Of a DNA stretch of 64,000 nucleotides, positions 32,741 through 41,774 are shown one piece after another. A program made the position numbers and the translations under genes. The DNA comes from Pedobacter segetis (lineage in GTDB: Bacteria > Bacteroidota > Bacteroidia > Sphingobacteriales > Sphingobacteriaceae), in the NCBI RefSeq assembly GCF_016623585.1, contig NZ_JAEHFY010000016.1, forward strand, positions 44,400 to 108,399, read 5' to 3'. The notes beneath the pieces are model-generated. The model had not been told where the DNA came from, did no database searches, and saw only the letters and a list, made by a program, of their open reading frames with translations. Within the stretch, counting starts at the first letter, position 1. Each line of letters begins with the position of its first letter.

Positions 32741-34360
32741 TCATCTAACAATAAACAAACCTACTCCGTCTGGGCTTATTTTAGAAGAAAAAATATCTTT
32801 AAATTTCCCAACTTCTTTTTCTCTCCATACGTCGTATAAGATTGTCTTATTTGTAAAGCCCATGGATATCAAGTTCACTTTAATTACTTTTTCCTCGTTC
32901 TTATTTGTATTGAAAAGTGCTAAAACTTTTGATCCGTTTGCTAATTCTTTCACCATTACTATCTCATCATTTTTATTCTTCAATACCTTTGCTACGTAGC
33001 CTAATTCGTCTTGGTTGATATTCATCACCTCTGAATTAGACAATAATCTTAGGGTAAATTCATTAATATCATTAATATCACATGAAAAGAAAAAAGGGGC
33101 ACAAATAATTGACCATAAGCTTACGTACTGATATCGTTGGTTGGTATTAAGAGATATATCTTTAGACGGATTAGCCATTTTGCTGAAATCTCGAAGTTTG
33201 TTGATGTACATAAAATCAGGATCATTCCACTGCCCTGGTTTGCTAAAATATCTCAGCTTTGTAGATATCTGTAATGCGTATTTGAAATAAGAGTCCACAT
33301 GATGGTTCAAATCTCCACCAATGCGCCAAGTTGAAATGCCCAAACTTGGAGCCCATTTCCATGGGTTATCTATACCGTATTGACATAAATTAAACAGGAT
33401 GTCTCTGTCTTGCTCATGAAGATAAGTAGCCATTGGTCGCCAAAAGTCGGTTTGAGGGTAATTAGGATCTTGCTTTTTGAGGAAATTCAACAGGCTTCCA
33501 CCCGAACATAAATCGTACTTTAACAAATCAAATCCCCATGCGGCATATTGGTCAGCATCTTGCTTTTGATAACCTAAAGAACCTACAAAATTTTGACAAG
33601 TGTATGGTCCGGGTGTGCTGTAAATTCCTGCTTTCAAGCCAAAACTATGGATATAGTTGGTTAAGGATTTCATATCAGGGAAATTTTTGTTAGGAATAAC
33701 ATACCCGTTGGAATCTCTCACTTCTCCGATAAAGCCATCGTAATCGAATCCTTCGTGTTGTTCTTTTTGTCGTTTACTTTCCGCATCAAAACCAGATTGT
33801 TTAATTTTCATCCAACAATCATCAATTGATAGGTACTGAAAGCCTACATCGGCCAAACCTTTTTCTACAAACACATCGGCAGCTTTTCTTATCACACTGT
33901 CTGTAACATACATCATGTGGCCACCCCAGGAGTTCCATCCGGTAGGCGGAGTTAAAGCAATTTTATATCCTACAACTAAATCAAATGAGCGGCTATCTTT
34001 TCCAAAATCGTTTTCTGCTGTCAACATCATAGGGTAATTGCCTTTACTTTGTGGAACTATGCCACTAATAATTCCATTATATCTATCCAAAAGCAATCCC
34101 GCAGGTAAATTTTCTATCTCAAAATGCATTGGACGTTTTCCTTGGCAAGGAATTCTATAAATAAATTTTCTACCAGGCTTAGCACCATATATTTTAGCAC
34201 CATTTATTTTGGGTTGTTTTTTTGGGATTGGAGTTAAAATTTCATTTTCTTTAACTCTTGCATCATAAATCTGTTGAGCATTGGCGTTTGTATAACATAA
34301 AGTCATTACCAAGGCTATAATCATTCTCCTCATTATAGTAATTTGTGAATCTTTAACCAT
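32741..34360 (-). CDS. GH27 alpha-galactosidase-like enzyme with N-terminal Ig-like domain
   Basis: The 539-residue protein has a signal peptide (MRRMIIALVMTLCYTNANA), a putative Ig-like domain (about 45-130; LPAGLLLDRYNGIISGIVP is the He_PIG pattern) and a GH27 barrel starting PPTGWNSWGG. Catalytic residues are visible: nucleophile in LLKYDLC and acid/base aspartate in TWRIGGDL. GH27 enzymes remove alpha-galactose (some beta-L-arabinopyranose). It should act in the periplasm on oligosaccharides from the locus. The start may be the second ATG (MRRM, 9 codons in). Last gene of the leftward arm of the utilisation locus. Confidence 0.88.
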   Translation of the reverse strand: MVKDSQITIMRRMIIALVMTLCYTNANAQQIYDARVKENEILTPIPKKQPKINGAKIYGAKPGRKFIYRIPCQGKRPMHFEIENLPAGLLLDRYNGIISGIVPQSKGNYPMMLTAENDFGKDSRSFDLVVGYKIALTPPTGWNSWGGHMMYVTDSVIRKAADVFVEKGLADVGFQYLSIDDCWMKIKQSGFDAESKRQKEQHEGFDYDGFIGEVRDSNGYVIPNKNFPDMKSLTNYIHSFGLKAGIYSTPGPYTCQNFVGSLGYQKQDADQYAAWGFDLLKYDLCSGGSLLNFLKKQDPNYPQTDFWRPMATYLHEQDRDILFNLCQYGIDNPWKWAPSLGISTWRIGGDLNHHVDSYFKYALQISTKLRYFSKPGQWNDPDFMYINKLRDFSKMANPSKDISLNTNQRYQYVSLWSIICAPFFFSCDINDINEFTLRLLSNSEVMNINQDELGYVAKVLKNKNDEIVMVKELANGSKVLALFNTNKNEEKVIKVNLISMGFTNKTILYDVWREKEVGKFKDIFSSKISPDGVGLFIVR

Positions 34361-34678
34361 CTTGAATTAAATCGATACGTTATCAAATTTATGTTTTAAT
34401 TAACTTACTTATACTTAATTAAGAATTAACGATACATGTTTCATGATAAAATCACTTGTTGAATTACGGCATACACGAAAAAAGAAAACCGTTTAGATTA
34501 TATGGAAAAATTTAGGGAGACCCGTTTAGATGAAAAACGCATCTCTGAAATAAAAATCCAGTACTAAAAAAATCTTTTTAATTTTACGCTAATGATGTTT
34601 TTTTGCTAGTAAATACCAGCTCTATTGAATTTTTTATTAAAGTTAAACTTTACATTAATAAGCAAAAATCATTAGTAA
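34361..34678. other. Intergenic stretch between GH27 and sulfatase genes
   Basis: AT-rich. A plus-strand tail reading KKENRLDYMEKFRETRLDEKR to a stop at about 34566 has a coding look but no start and no recognisable family; it may be a gene remnant. CCGTTTAGAT occurs twice (34489 and 34519). Confidence 0.3.
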
Positions 34679-36136
34679 CTACTCACCCGGGGGAATAATT
34701 TTGATGTTCAGTTTTGCCAGATGGGTTAATAATTCTTTACGAAGATCTCGAATAACACTAGAATATTTCGCATCATTAATCATATTGCAGGTTTCTCCGG
34801 GATCCACCTGTAAATCGGTAAAAACCTCTCTAATCTTATTTCCGTTTTTATCGTCTAACTCGTATTTATATCTATTAGTATGAATTAAATAACCCAGCTG
34901 ATTTTCGATAAATATATGTGACCGCCATTTTTTTGCTGTTTGATTTAGAAGAGGCTTTAATGACCGACCAGAAAGCCCTTCTGGAATCTTAATGCCACTT
35001 AAATCACAAAGGGTTGGTAATAAATCAAGACCATTGCTTACTAAATGTAAACTGTCCACCTTTCCTTTTTGTTTCATCCAGGGAGATGAAATGATGAACG
35101 GAATTCTTGCAGCTTCTTCGTAAAAAAAGGTTTTGTGTTCTAATTTATGTGATGAATCATTATCTCCGTGATCTGAGGTAAAAACAACGATCGTATTTTC
35201 GTTTAATCCTGATTTTTCAAGCGCATCCAAAACCTGACCTATTAAGGCATCTGAACTTTCAGTTAACCTGGCGTAGGCCCATCTATGCATCCGCCAATCT
35301 TCATCCGTCCATTCTTCCCTTACAGCATCTCTAAAATCCCTCAACCTAATTAAACTATCAACAGCATAAGGTTCACCAAACATGGGTTGGTGATTTGCAG
35401 GCAAAGGTGGGCAATATTTACCAAAGAATTCTTCTCTCGTCATACCATCCGGGACTTTTATAACATCTAACAAGTCCTTTGGTGTTCCTTTAGCTAACGC
35501 TGAGCCAGGGTTTCCAAATTTTATGGCATCAAAACAAATATCATGTGGATTTATAAATGAAGTAAACAATAAAAACGGCTTATCTGTAGATTTACGATTT
35601 AATAAAAATTTAGAAGCGTCTTTAGCTAAACCTTCTCTTTCATTTTTTGAAATAACAGTATATCCCCATGGCGCAGCATTGGTTATTTGTGTGGGTATAT
35701 GAACTTTTCCTCCATAGTAAGTGTCGTACCCAGCGTTACGAAACAGAGTTCCAAGTGACCGAGAATGTAGGCTGTCTAATACTGGTAAATATTTTTCGGC
35801 AACTGGTTCATCATTTTCCCTTATTCCAACAAAGGAAGGAAATAAACCTGTCTGCAATGAAAATCTCGAAGGAAGACAAACAGGCATGGTTGCATAAGCC
35901 CTTTCGAACCGTACACCTTTTGAGGCAAGTTTATCGACAGCAGGAGTATTAAGCCATTTGTTACCCGTACAAGAAAGCATAGTGGCACTTTGCTGATCAG
36001 TCATGACTACCAAAATGTTTGGCTGTTTCGTTCGTTTGTTTACGACTTTTTGTTTAGCACTTTTTGTTTGCCCCTGAACTGAAAACACAGCAAATAAAAA
36101 TAGAGGAATGAGTAATAGAAATCTTTTAATCTTCAT
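34679..36136 (-). CDS. S1-family sulfatase
   Basis: The 485-residue protein has a signal peptide ending VQGQ, then the alkaline-phosphatase-like fold. NILVVMTDQQSA supplies metal-binding residues. The formylglycine motif is CLPSR (C87) in MPVCLPSRFSLQTG, matching CxPSR, and VVFTSDHGDNDSSH gives the later metal site. It hydrolyses sulfate esters on a sugar after conversion of C87 to formylglycine. The opening MTDQQ is typical of choline/heparan-type subfamilies, but position on the sugar cannot be inferred. Part of the leftward polysaccharide arm. Confidence 0.9.
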   Translation of the reverse strand: MKIKRFLLLIPLFLFAVFSVQGQTKSAKQKVVNKRTKQPNILVVMTDQQSATMLSCTGNKWLNTPAVDKLASKGVRFERAYATMPVCLPSRFSLQTGLFPSFVGIRENDEPVAEKYLPVLDSLHSRSLGTLFRNAGYDTYYGGKVHIPTQITNAAPWGYTVISKNEREGLAKDASKFLLNRKSTDKPFLLFTSFINPHDICFDAIKFGNPGSALAKGTPKDLLDVIKVPDGMTREEFFGKYCPPLPANHQPMFGEPYAVDSLIRLRDFRDAVREEWTDEDWRMHRWAYARLTESSDALIGQVLDALEKSGLNENTIVVFTSDHGDNDSSHKLEHKTFFYEEAARIPFIISSPWMKQKGKVDSLHLVSNGLDLLPTLCDLSGIKIPEGLSGRSLKPLLNQTAKKWRSHIFIENQLGYLIHTNRYKYELDDKNGNKIREVFTDLQVDPGETCNMINDAKYSSVIRDLRKELLTHLAKLNIKIIPPGE

Positions 36137-36352
36137 TTTGTTGATATGTTAGTGATTTATTAATAAAATATTTGTCTTGTTTAACTTGGTAAGGTTTTTA
36201 ATTTTTACTTATATGTTGAAATTTAAACCAATCTAAATGTGTTACTCATTTAGGTGCTTTTTAAAAACAAATTATTAATTTTCTGTGCCACCGTTATTTT
36301 TTATTCTTACGGAATTGTTTATTGATTAAAAAAAACCTGTATTTGAATAAAT

Positions 36353-37960
36353 TTATTTTAGCGGATATTTATGAGATAAACTATCTGGCATGGCAGAAGG
36401 GATGTACAAAGCACCAGATCCCCTGTCTCCCTGGGGCTTATAATTATAATCATGTTTGGTGCTTTCTGGCACATATTTATTAGTATGGTTTTCTGTTTTC
36501 CACCAGTTTAACCAATTGGCAGACAAACTTTTTACTACCTCGGGATATTTGCCGGATAGGTCATCAGCCTCATAGGGATCCCTTTTAATATCGTACAATT
36601 CCCATCCATCTTCATCAACCTCCACTAAATCCCAACTATTGGTTCGGATTGCCCTATTGTCCCTATACTGGAAATACATCGGGCCTTTTCTATTAAACTT
36701 CCCTCCGTTTAACAAACCATAAAAACTTTTGCCCGATAAAGAATCTTTAAAAGATGTGGTGATATTCTCGGCATTAACCATATCCAGAACGGTTGGCACA
36801 ACGTCTACGATATGTAGAGCGTTATTGATACTTGTGCCCGACTGTTTGAAAATACCGGGCCCCCAGGCGATCGCACCTGTTGTGATGCCGCCACCGTTCT
36901 GGCTAATTTTATATAGCCTATAAGGGGTTACCGCAGCATAGGCCCATCCGGTACCGGGCTGATAATTGGACGCTACATCTCCGGGCAACAATCCTCTTTT
37001 CAGCATAACCTTATCTACCACAGAAAAAGAATCGGTCCCGTTATCGCTCAAAAAAACAACAAATGTATTACCGGCTTGCCTGTTTTTCTTCAGGGCGCCC
37101 AACAACCTGCCGATACCTTTATCCATTCTTTCCACCATTGCCGCATAAACGGACATCCGTAAATCTTCTAGGTCTTTTTGCCGAGGCGTTAATGAATCCC
37201 AACTGGGCAGGTTGAGGGGATATGCCGGAACTGGCGTACCCGCATCTACGATGCCCAGCTGTATCTGTCTTTTTAAACGAGCCTCCCTTACCGCTTGCCA
37301 TCCTTTTAGGTAGCTTCCGCGATATTTCATAATGTCCTCTTTTGGGGCCTGCAAAGGATTGTGTGGGGACTGAAAGCTCAGGTACAGAAAGAAGGGCTTG
37401 CCTTTGTTGTTTGCCGGGTTTATAAAATCTATTGCTCGGTCTGTAAAATAATCTGTGCTGTAATAATCTGCCGGAAAGTTTTTGAAGGGCACCCGGTTTG
37501 ACCGATAATCTGGGCTACCTTTAAAATAGTTTGAAAAGCCGCTTAGGTAACCAAAAAAATAATCGAACCCTTTGTCGTTTGGCTCTCCGTTTAAATGCCA
37601 TTTACCCACCAAACCGGTGTGGTAGCCCTCTTTTTTTAATTGTTGAGCGATGTTTTCGCCGTTAGTGATTCCTTTCCCGGCTTTTGGCCACCATTTTCCA
37701 GTCAATAACGAGCTACGCGATAGAATACACATGCTCGCGTTGTGCATGTTGGTCAGCTTAACGCCTTCTTCAGCCATTTTATCCAGGTTTGGGGTATGAA
37801 TTTCACCACCATAGGCACCAACATCACTATAACCTAGATCATCCGCAAGGATAAAGATGATATTGGGCTTTTTTGTTTGCGCAAAATCCGATGTGACGCA
37901 CAATAACATGGGCATCAAAACAAATAGCATCTTTAACGAATTTTTGGTTTTATACTTCAT
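36353..37960 (-). CDS. S1-family sulfatase with unusual CILSR active-site motif
   Basis: The 535-residue protein has a signal peptide, NIIFILADDLGYSDVGAYGG metal-site start, GKWHLNG and VVFLSDNGTD. In the formylglycine position it reads NASMCILSRSSLLTG (C78-I-L-S-R82). The usual core is C/S-x-P-S-R or C-x-A-S-R; here the proline is leucine. The rest of the fold is intact, so it is probably active if the maturase accepts it. The gene is visibly more GC-rich than its neighbours, suggesting recent acquisition. Confidence 0.85.
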   Translation of the reverse strand: MKYKTKNSLKMLFVLMPMLLCVTSDFAQTKKPNIIFILADDLGYSDVGAYGGEIHTPNLDKMAEEGVKLTNMHNASMCILSRSSLLTGKWWPKAGKGITNGENIAQQLKKEGYHTGLVGKWHLNGEPNDKGFDYFFGYLSGFSNYFKGSPDYRSNRVPFKNFPADYYSTDYFTDRAIDFINPANNKGKPFFLYLSFQSPHNPLQAPKEDIMKYRGSYLKGWQAVREARLKRQIQLGIVDAGTPVPAYPLNLPSWDSLTPRQKDLEDLRMSVYAAMVERMDKGIGRLLGALKKNRQAGNTFVVFLSDNGTDSFSVVDKVMLKRGLLPGDVASNYQPGTGWAYAAVTPYRLYKISQNGGGITTGAIAWGPGIFKQSGTSINNALHIVDVVPTVLDMVNAENITTSFKDSLSGKSFYGLLNGGKFNRKGPMYFQYRDNRAIRTNSWDLVEVDEDGWELYDIKRDPYEADDLSGKYPEVVKSLSANWLNWWKTENHTNKYVPESTKHDYNYKPQGDRGSGALYIPSAMPDSLSHKYPLK

Positions 37961-38022
37961 GATTCTTCTTAGCTTGTTAAGTTTTAATTTATTGGTTTGG
38001 TATAGTTCACTTCGCTTCAGTT

Positions 38023-38150
38023 TTAAATGCCGATAATAGTTTTGTACTGATCGAAAACCACATTTTCATCTACCGTACCGGCTGCCTTGTAAACAGCCCA
38101 AACTGGCTTGCGCTTTCAATGTTTTTTCATCATCCGGATAATACAAAACA
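38023..38150 (-). pseudogene. Unrecognised C-terminal gene remnant
   Basis: Minus-strand frames give YYPDDEKTLKAQ, then (after a frameshift) PVWAVYKAAGTVDENVVFDQY and a stop at 38023. The amino-acid pattern looks like coding sequence and shares the GC-richer character of the sulfatase beside it, but I cannot name the family. No start or N-terminus exists, as the next gene lies close upstream. Confidence 0.35.
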
Positions 38151-38244
38151 TATAAAATACAGATTTTTGCGTTTGTAAGTCTAAAAAAGTAGATTTTAGG
38201 TTCTTTTGTTATCTATGATTTTAAAAATTTTATTTTATCATAAA

Positions 38245-39690
38245 CTAATTCCTTAGATAATAATTATACCATCCAACTTCTTGATCTCTTAGGTTTTTAT
38301 AAGGGATTCCTGGAGGCACTAATTGCTTAGCCCAGTCTTGCAACTTACCTTTCAATTTCTCTGCAATTTCCGGATATTTATGAACGAGATTGTTTTTCTC
38401 TTCGGGGTCTTTATCAATATCAAACAAATAAGTTCCTTTGTTTCCTGCATTTATAAATTTCCATTTACTGTCTCTAACTGCGGTTTGGGTCCAAAACCTC
38501 CAGAAAAGATAATCATGTGGTGACACGGTGTTTTTACCAGATAAGAAAGGTACTAAATTAACGCCATCTAAAGCTTTATCTTTTGGTAAACCCGCTAAAC
38601 TTACGGCAGTTGCAGCAATATCCAGTGTAGAGACAGGCTTATTATAAACTATCCCTTTTGATAACTTACTCCATCTTATAATAAATGGAACACGTATTCC
38701 ACCTTCTGTTAACATTCCTTTTTCGCCCAGCATAGGGTCGTTTAACGAGCCATCCCACTTCCCTTTTGGATCATTATAAGGTAAATCTTCTTTATCTATA
38801 CCTAAAGGCGCACCATTATCACTTGCAAAAACAATCATGGTATTATCGTCAATACCATATTGTTTCAACATTTCATTGATACGGCCAACTCCATCATCGA
38901 TAGCCGAGATCATAGCCAAAGCATATCTGCGTCTTTCTGGCATTTTTTCAGGAAACCTGTCTAAGTATTTTTTTGTTGCTTCCAAAGGCACATGAGGGCC
39001 AAAATAAGCTAGGTAAAGAAAGAAAGGCTGTTTCTGATTACGTTTGATAAACTGAAGTGCTGCATCTGTTTGTATATCTAAACGATAGCCCGGTTGATGT
39101 ATATTTTCTCCTGAGGGTCTTAACAAATTGCTTTTAAGATCAAAATTGACTAAGTAATCGTTTATGTATCCCGTAAAATATTGTTGAAACCCTCTAGAAC
39201 CGGGCATATAGAGATTAGTCAAACTATCTGGTATGTGTTCTTTGTATAGTCCGTTACTAAAAGCAGCATTAGGAATATTTTTTGTAATCCAATTTTTGGT
39301 AACTGGGTTTGGTTCGAGGTGCCATTTACCAACTTGACCGGTAACATAACCCGCTTTCGATAAACGCCTGGCCAAAGTAATTTCCGTTAAAGGCAATGGA
39401 CCGTCAGGAATTTCATCAAATCCAAAACGCTCTTGATATCTACCTGTTAATAATCCCGCTCTGGAAGGACTACATTGTGGAGCAGTAACATAACCTGCAC
39501 TAAATCTTATTCCTTCTTTTGCAAGTAAATCAATATTTGGTGTTTTGATGTCTTTTACAGAACCTTGCGAACCTAAATCTGCAAAGCCCAAGTCATCAGC
39601 ATAAATAATGATGATATTTGGCTTGGTTTGGCTAGAACCGACTTGGATTAATGACAAAAATAAGACGAGTGTTAGACATGTTGTTTTCAT
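38245..39690 (-). CDS. S1-family sulfatase
   Basis: From the preferred ATG (signal peptide MKTTCLTLVLFLSLIQVGSS) the protein has 481 residues. It shows NIIIIYADDLGFADLGSQG, the formylglycine motif CSPSR at C73 in APQCSPSRAGLLTG, GKWHLE and IVFASDNGAP, then a C-terminal domain ending in WYNYYLRN. It is an arylsulfatase A-like polysaccharide sulfatase. An ATG 17 codons upstream would place charged residues before the signal peptide and is less likely. It lies 81 bases behind the neighbouring sulfatase gene (39772-41193), probably cotranscribed. Confidence 0.9.
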   Translation of the reverse strand: MKTTCLTLVLFLSLIQVGSSQTKPNIIIIYADDLGFADLGSQGSVKDIKTPNIDLLAKEGIRFSAGYVTAPQCSPSRAGLLTGRYQERFGFDEIPDGPLPLTEITLARRLSKAGYVTGQVGKWHLEPNPVTKNWITKNIPNAAFSNGLYKEHIPDSLTNLYMPGSRGFQQYFTGYINDYLVNFDLKSNLLRPSGENIHQPGYRLDIQTDAALQFIKRNQKQPFFLYLAYFGPHVPLEATKKYLDRFPEKMPERRRYALAMISAIDDGVGRINEMLKQYGIDDNTMIVFASDNGAPLGIDKEDLPYNDPKGKWDGSLNDPMLGEKGMLTEGGIRVPFIIRWSKLSKGIVYNKPVSTLDIAATAVSLAGLPKDKALDGVNLVPFLSGKNTVSPHDYLFWRFWTQTAVRDSKWKFINAGNKGTYLFDIDKDPEEKNNLVHKYPEIAEKLKGKLQDWAKQLVPPGIPYKNLRDQEVGWYNYYLRN

Positions 39691-39771
39691 AATAGAATTG
39701 TTATAAAAATTTGATTTTAACTTCATTATATATGATAGCAATTAAAAGAGAATTGTAACTTTTTTAAAGTA

Positions 39772-41193
39772 TTAATTCCTTCGCTTAACATTTTCTTCAA
39801 TTTTTTTTGATAATCGCTGAATTACAGGTTTATACTTTAAATCTTTAGCAACGCTCACGTTCTCGTTTGGATCTTTCTTTAAATCATATAACATACTTTC
39901 TGTTATATGATTTTTTTTAGGATCTCTCCATTCTGTATATGCAAAATCAATTGTGTGAACACATTCTGCCCCTCGCCAAAGCGCATAAATTTCATCTTTT
40001 ACTTTGGTTTCTGGATTTTTAAGGATTGGAACTAAACTTTGCCCTTGACAATGACTTGGAATTTTGAAACCGCATAATTCTGTAATCGTTGGATAGATAT
40101 CAACAAACTCTGCTAAGGACACTGTTTTTTTTCCTTCAGAAAGCCCAGGAGCCGATATAATAAGCGGCGCTCTCAAAGCGGTTTCAAAAGTATTATGTTT
40201 ACCCCACATCGCATGCTCTCCCAAATTATATCCGTGGTCCCCGATAAGAACAACGATTGTGTTTTCATTAATACCCGTTGTCTTCAATTTATCTAAAACT
40301 TGGCCTACCATCTCATCAACAAAGCTGATAGAGGCGTAATAGGCCTGCCGTAAACTAATTGCGTAATCATCCGGTAAAATTCGGTCAGTAGGAACTCCGG
40401 TATAATGCGTTCTTAATTCGCCAGATGCCGATATTGCCTGGCTGGGAGCATTTTTAGGCACAAACTGGTTGCTAGCAACTTTCAAATCTTCTAGTTTGTA
40501 TAAATCGAAATACTTTTTTGGAGCAACAAAGGGCAGATGTGGCTTGTGAAAACCTACTGCTAAAAAGAAGGGTTTGTTTGCGTTTTTCAAAGAATCTAAT
40601 TTACCAACTGCCATTTGGGCTATTTTACCATCTGGATACATTGTCGGATTAGTTTCTTCGCCCAATTCAAATGCAGGCCCTCTTTTGCCATTGTTACCGT
40701 CCTCCTCAGCTTTTTTTGCGAAAAGAATATCGGCTTTGTTTACATAATTCGTGTGTGATGCACCTTCTATGATTAAAGGTTTTTCGCTCCAACTGCTTAA
40801 ATCATCATCCGGATTGTGGAAAACTTTGCCGAGAGAAAGTGTGGTATAACCATTTTGCTTCAAATACATTGGAAGTGAAAGGTTGCCCGGCAAATCAATA
40901 TCGGCTCGTGTATCTGCCACTAAAAATCGATTTCTTGCTGGCCTTACGCCCGTTAAAAAGCTTGCTCTTGAAGCACCACATACTGGCACATTACAATAGG
41001 AATTGCTAAATGTGAGACCGTTTTGAGCTAAATTATCAATATTCGGACTTTTAATTTGATTCTTATTATAACAAATAAGCTCTGGCCTCAAATCATCTAT
41101 GACAATAAATAAAACGTTTGGCTTTTTAGGAAGATGTTGAGCAATACTTGTTAAACTCATTAAAATTATTATCGTTGTAAAATAGATTCTCAT
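39772..41193 (-). CDS. Iduronate-2-sulfatase-like S1 sulfatase
   Basis: The 473-residue protein has a signal peptide ending SIAQ and the family opening NVLFIVIDDLRPELICY. The formylglycine site is CGASR (C72) in VPVCGASRASFLTGVRP, the C-x-A-S-R variant seen in iduronate-2-sulfatase-like members. LGKVFHNPDD, GFHKPHLPFVAP and IGDHGYNLGEHAMWGKH complete the subfamily pattern (S1_7-like). Marine and soil members act on several sulfated uronates or galactans. It is probably the first gene of the sulfatase run. Confidence 0.9.
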   Translation of the reverse strand: MRIYFTTIIILMSLTSIAQHLPKKPNVLFIVIDDLRPELICYNKNQIKSPNIDNLAQNGLTFSNSYCNVPVCGASRASFLTGVRPARNRFLVADTRADIDLPGNLSLPMYLKQNGYTTLSLGKVFHNPDDDLSSWSEKPLIIEGASHTNYVNKADILFAKKAEEDGNNGKRGPAFELGEETNPTMYPDGKIAQMAVGKLDSLKNANKPFFLAVGFHKPHLPFVAPKKYFDLYKLEDLKVASNQFVPKNAPSQAISASGELRTHYTGVPTDRILPDDYAISLRQAYYASISFVDEMVGQVLDKLKTTGINENTIVVLIGDHGYNLGEHAMWGKHNTFETALRAPLIISAPGLSEGKKTVSLAEFVDIYPTITELCGFKIPSHCQGQSLVPILKNPETKVKDEIYALWRGAECVHTIDFAYTEWRDPKKNHITESMLYDLKKDPNENVSVAKDLKYKPVIQRLSKKIEENVKRRN

Positions 41194-41774
41194 ACCGTTA
41201 CTTTTAAATTATTTTACTATTACCTATCCGGCCAATTCAACTTACACCACTTAATATCCATCAATTCGATGCTCTACATTAATTTGGTCTATAGTTTAAA
41301 GTCGATATGACCTTACAATAATATTAAATCGAATTTTAAGGATAGTCCAAAAAGAACATAATATAGTACAAAAGCTAAAAGACGCTCTCAACAAGTACCA
41401 TTTTTTTATGGCAATTCTAGTGATGCAAAGATTTTGGGGACGAACCTAAATGCAAAAAAAAACTGTTCATTGAATTTTAACAAAGCATCTTAATAAAGCC
41501 AAAAGACGAATTGACTATCCTAGTTGTTCCAACTTTAAACACTAAGAGCCTGTTTAAATTTGTATTGTAAAAATGTTTATAGTTTTTTTTTGAACGAAAA
41601 AAAATTTTTGTAGAGATAGCAGGGAACTATCTCGAAAAATTTAACGCATTTGCAGCCGAAAAAGCCTGACCGACCTCTGGCGGTAATCATAAACAAATTA
41701 TCAGATAAATTTTAAACAGGCTCTAAGATATTCTGTAGGCTTTTTAGGTTCAAATACAATTTTTAATTTCAATC
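41194..41774. other. 581-base intergenic region carrying a MITE-like element
   Basis: Between the sulfatase run and the regulator gene. No coding frame. The right part is the 178-base inverted-repeat element described separately. The left part (41194-41542) should hold the promoter of the sulfatase operon, but I see no clear consensus box. Confidence 0.5.
41546..41723. mobile_element. MITE-like element with GAGCCTGTTTAAA inverted ends
   Basis: The 178-base segment starts GAGCCTGTTTAAA-TTT and ends AAATTTTAAACAGGCTC, 13 exact terminal inverted bases with continued similarity. It is flanked by TAA on both sides (41543-41545 and 41724-41726), a likely 3-base target duplication. It has no frame for a transposase. 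Inner sequence includes GATAGCAGGGAACTATC. This is the form of a non-autonomous miniature inverted-repeat element. Confidence 0.7.

Noticed and set aside
34478..34566. Short plus-strand frame MEKFRETRLDEKR... between GH27 and sulfatase
   Set aside because: Coding-like amino acids but no family, no promoter and no extension upstream; kept only as a possible remnant in the gap note.
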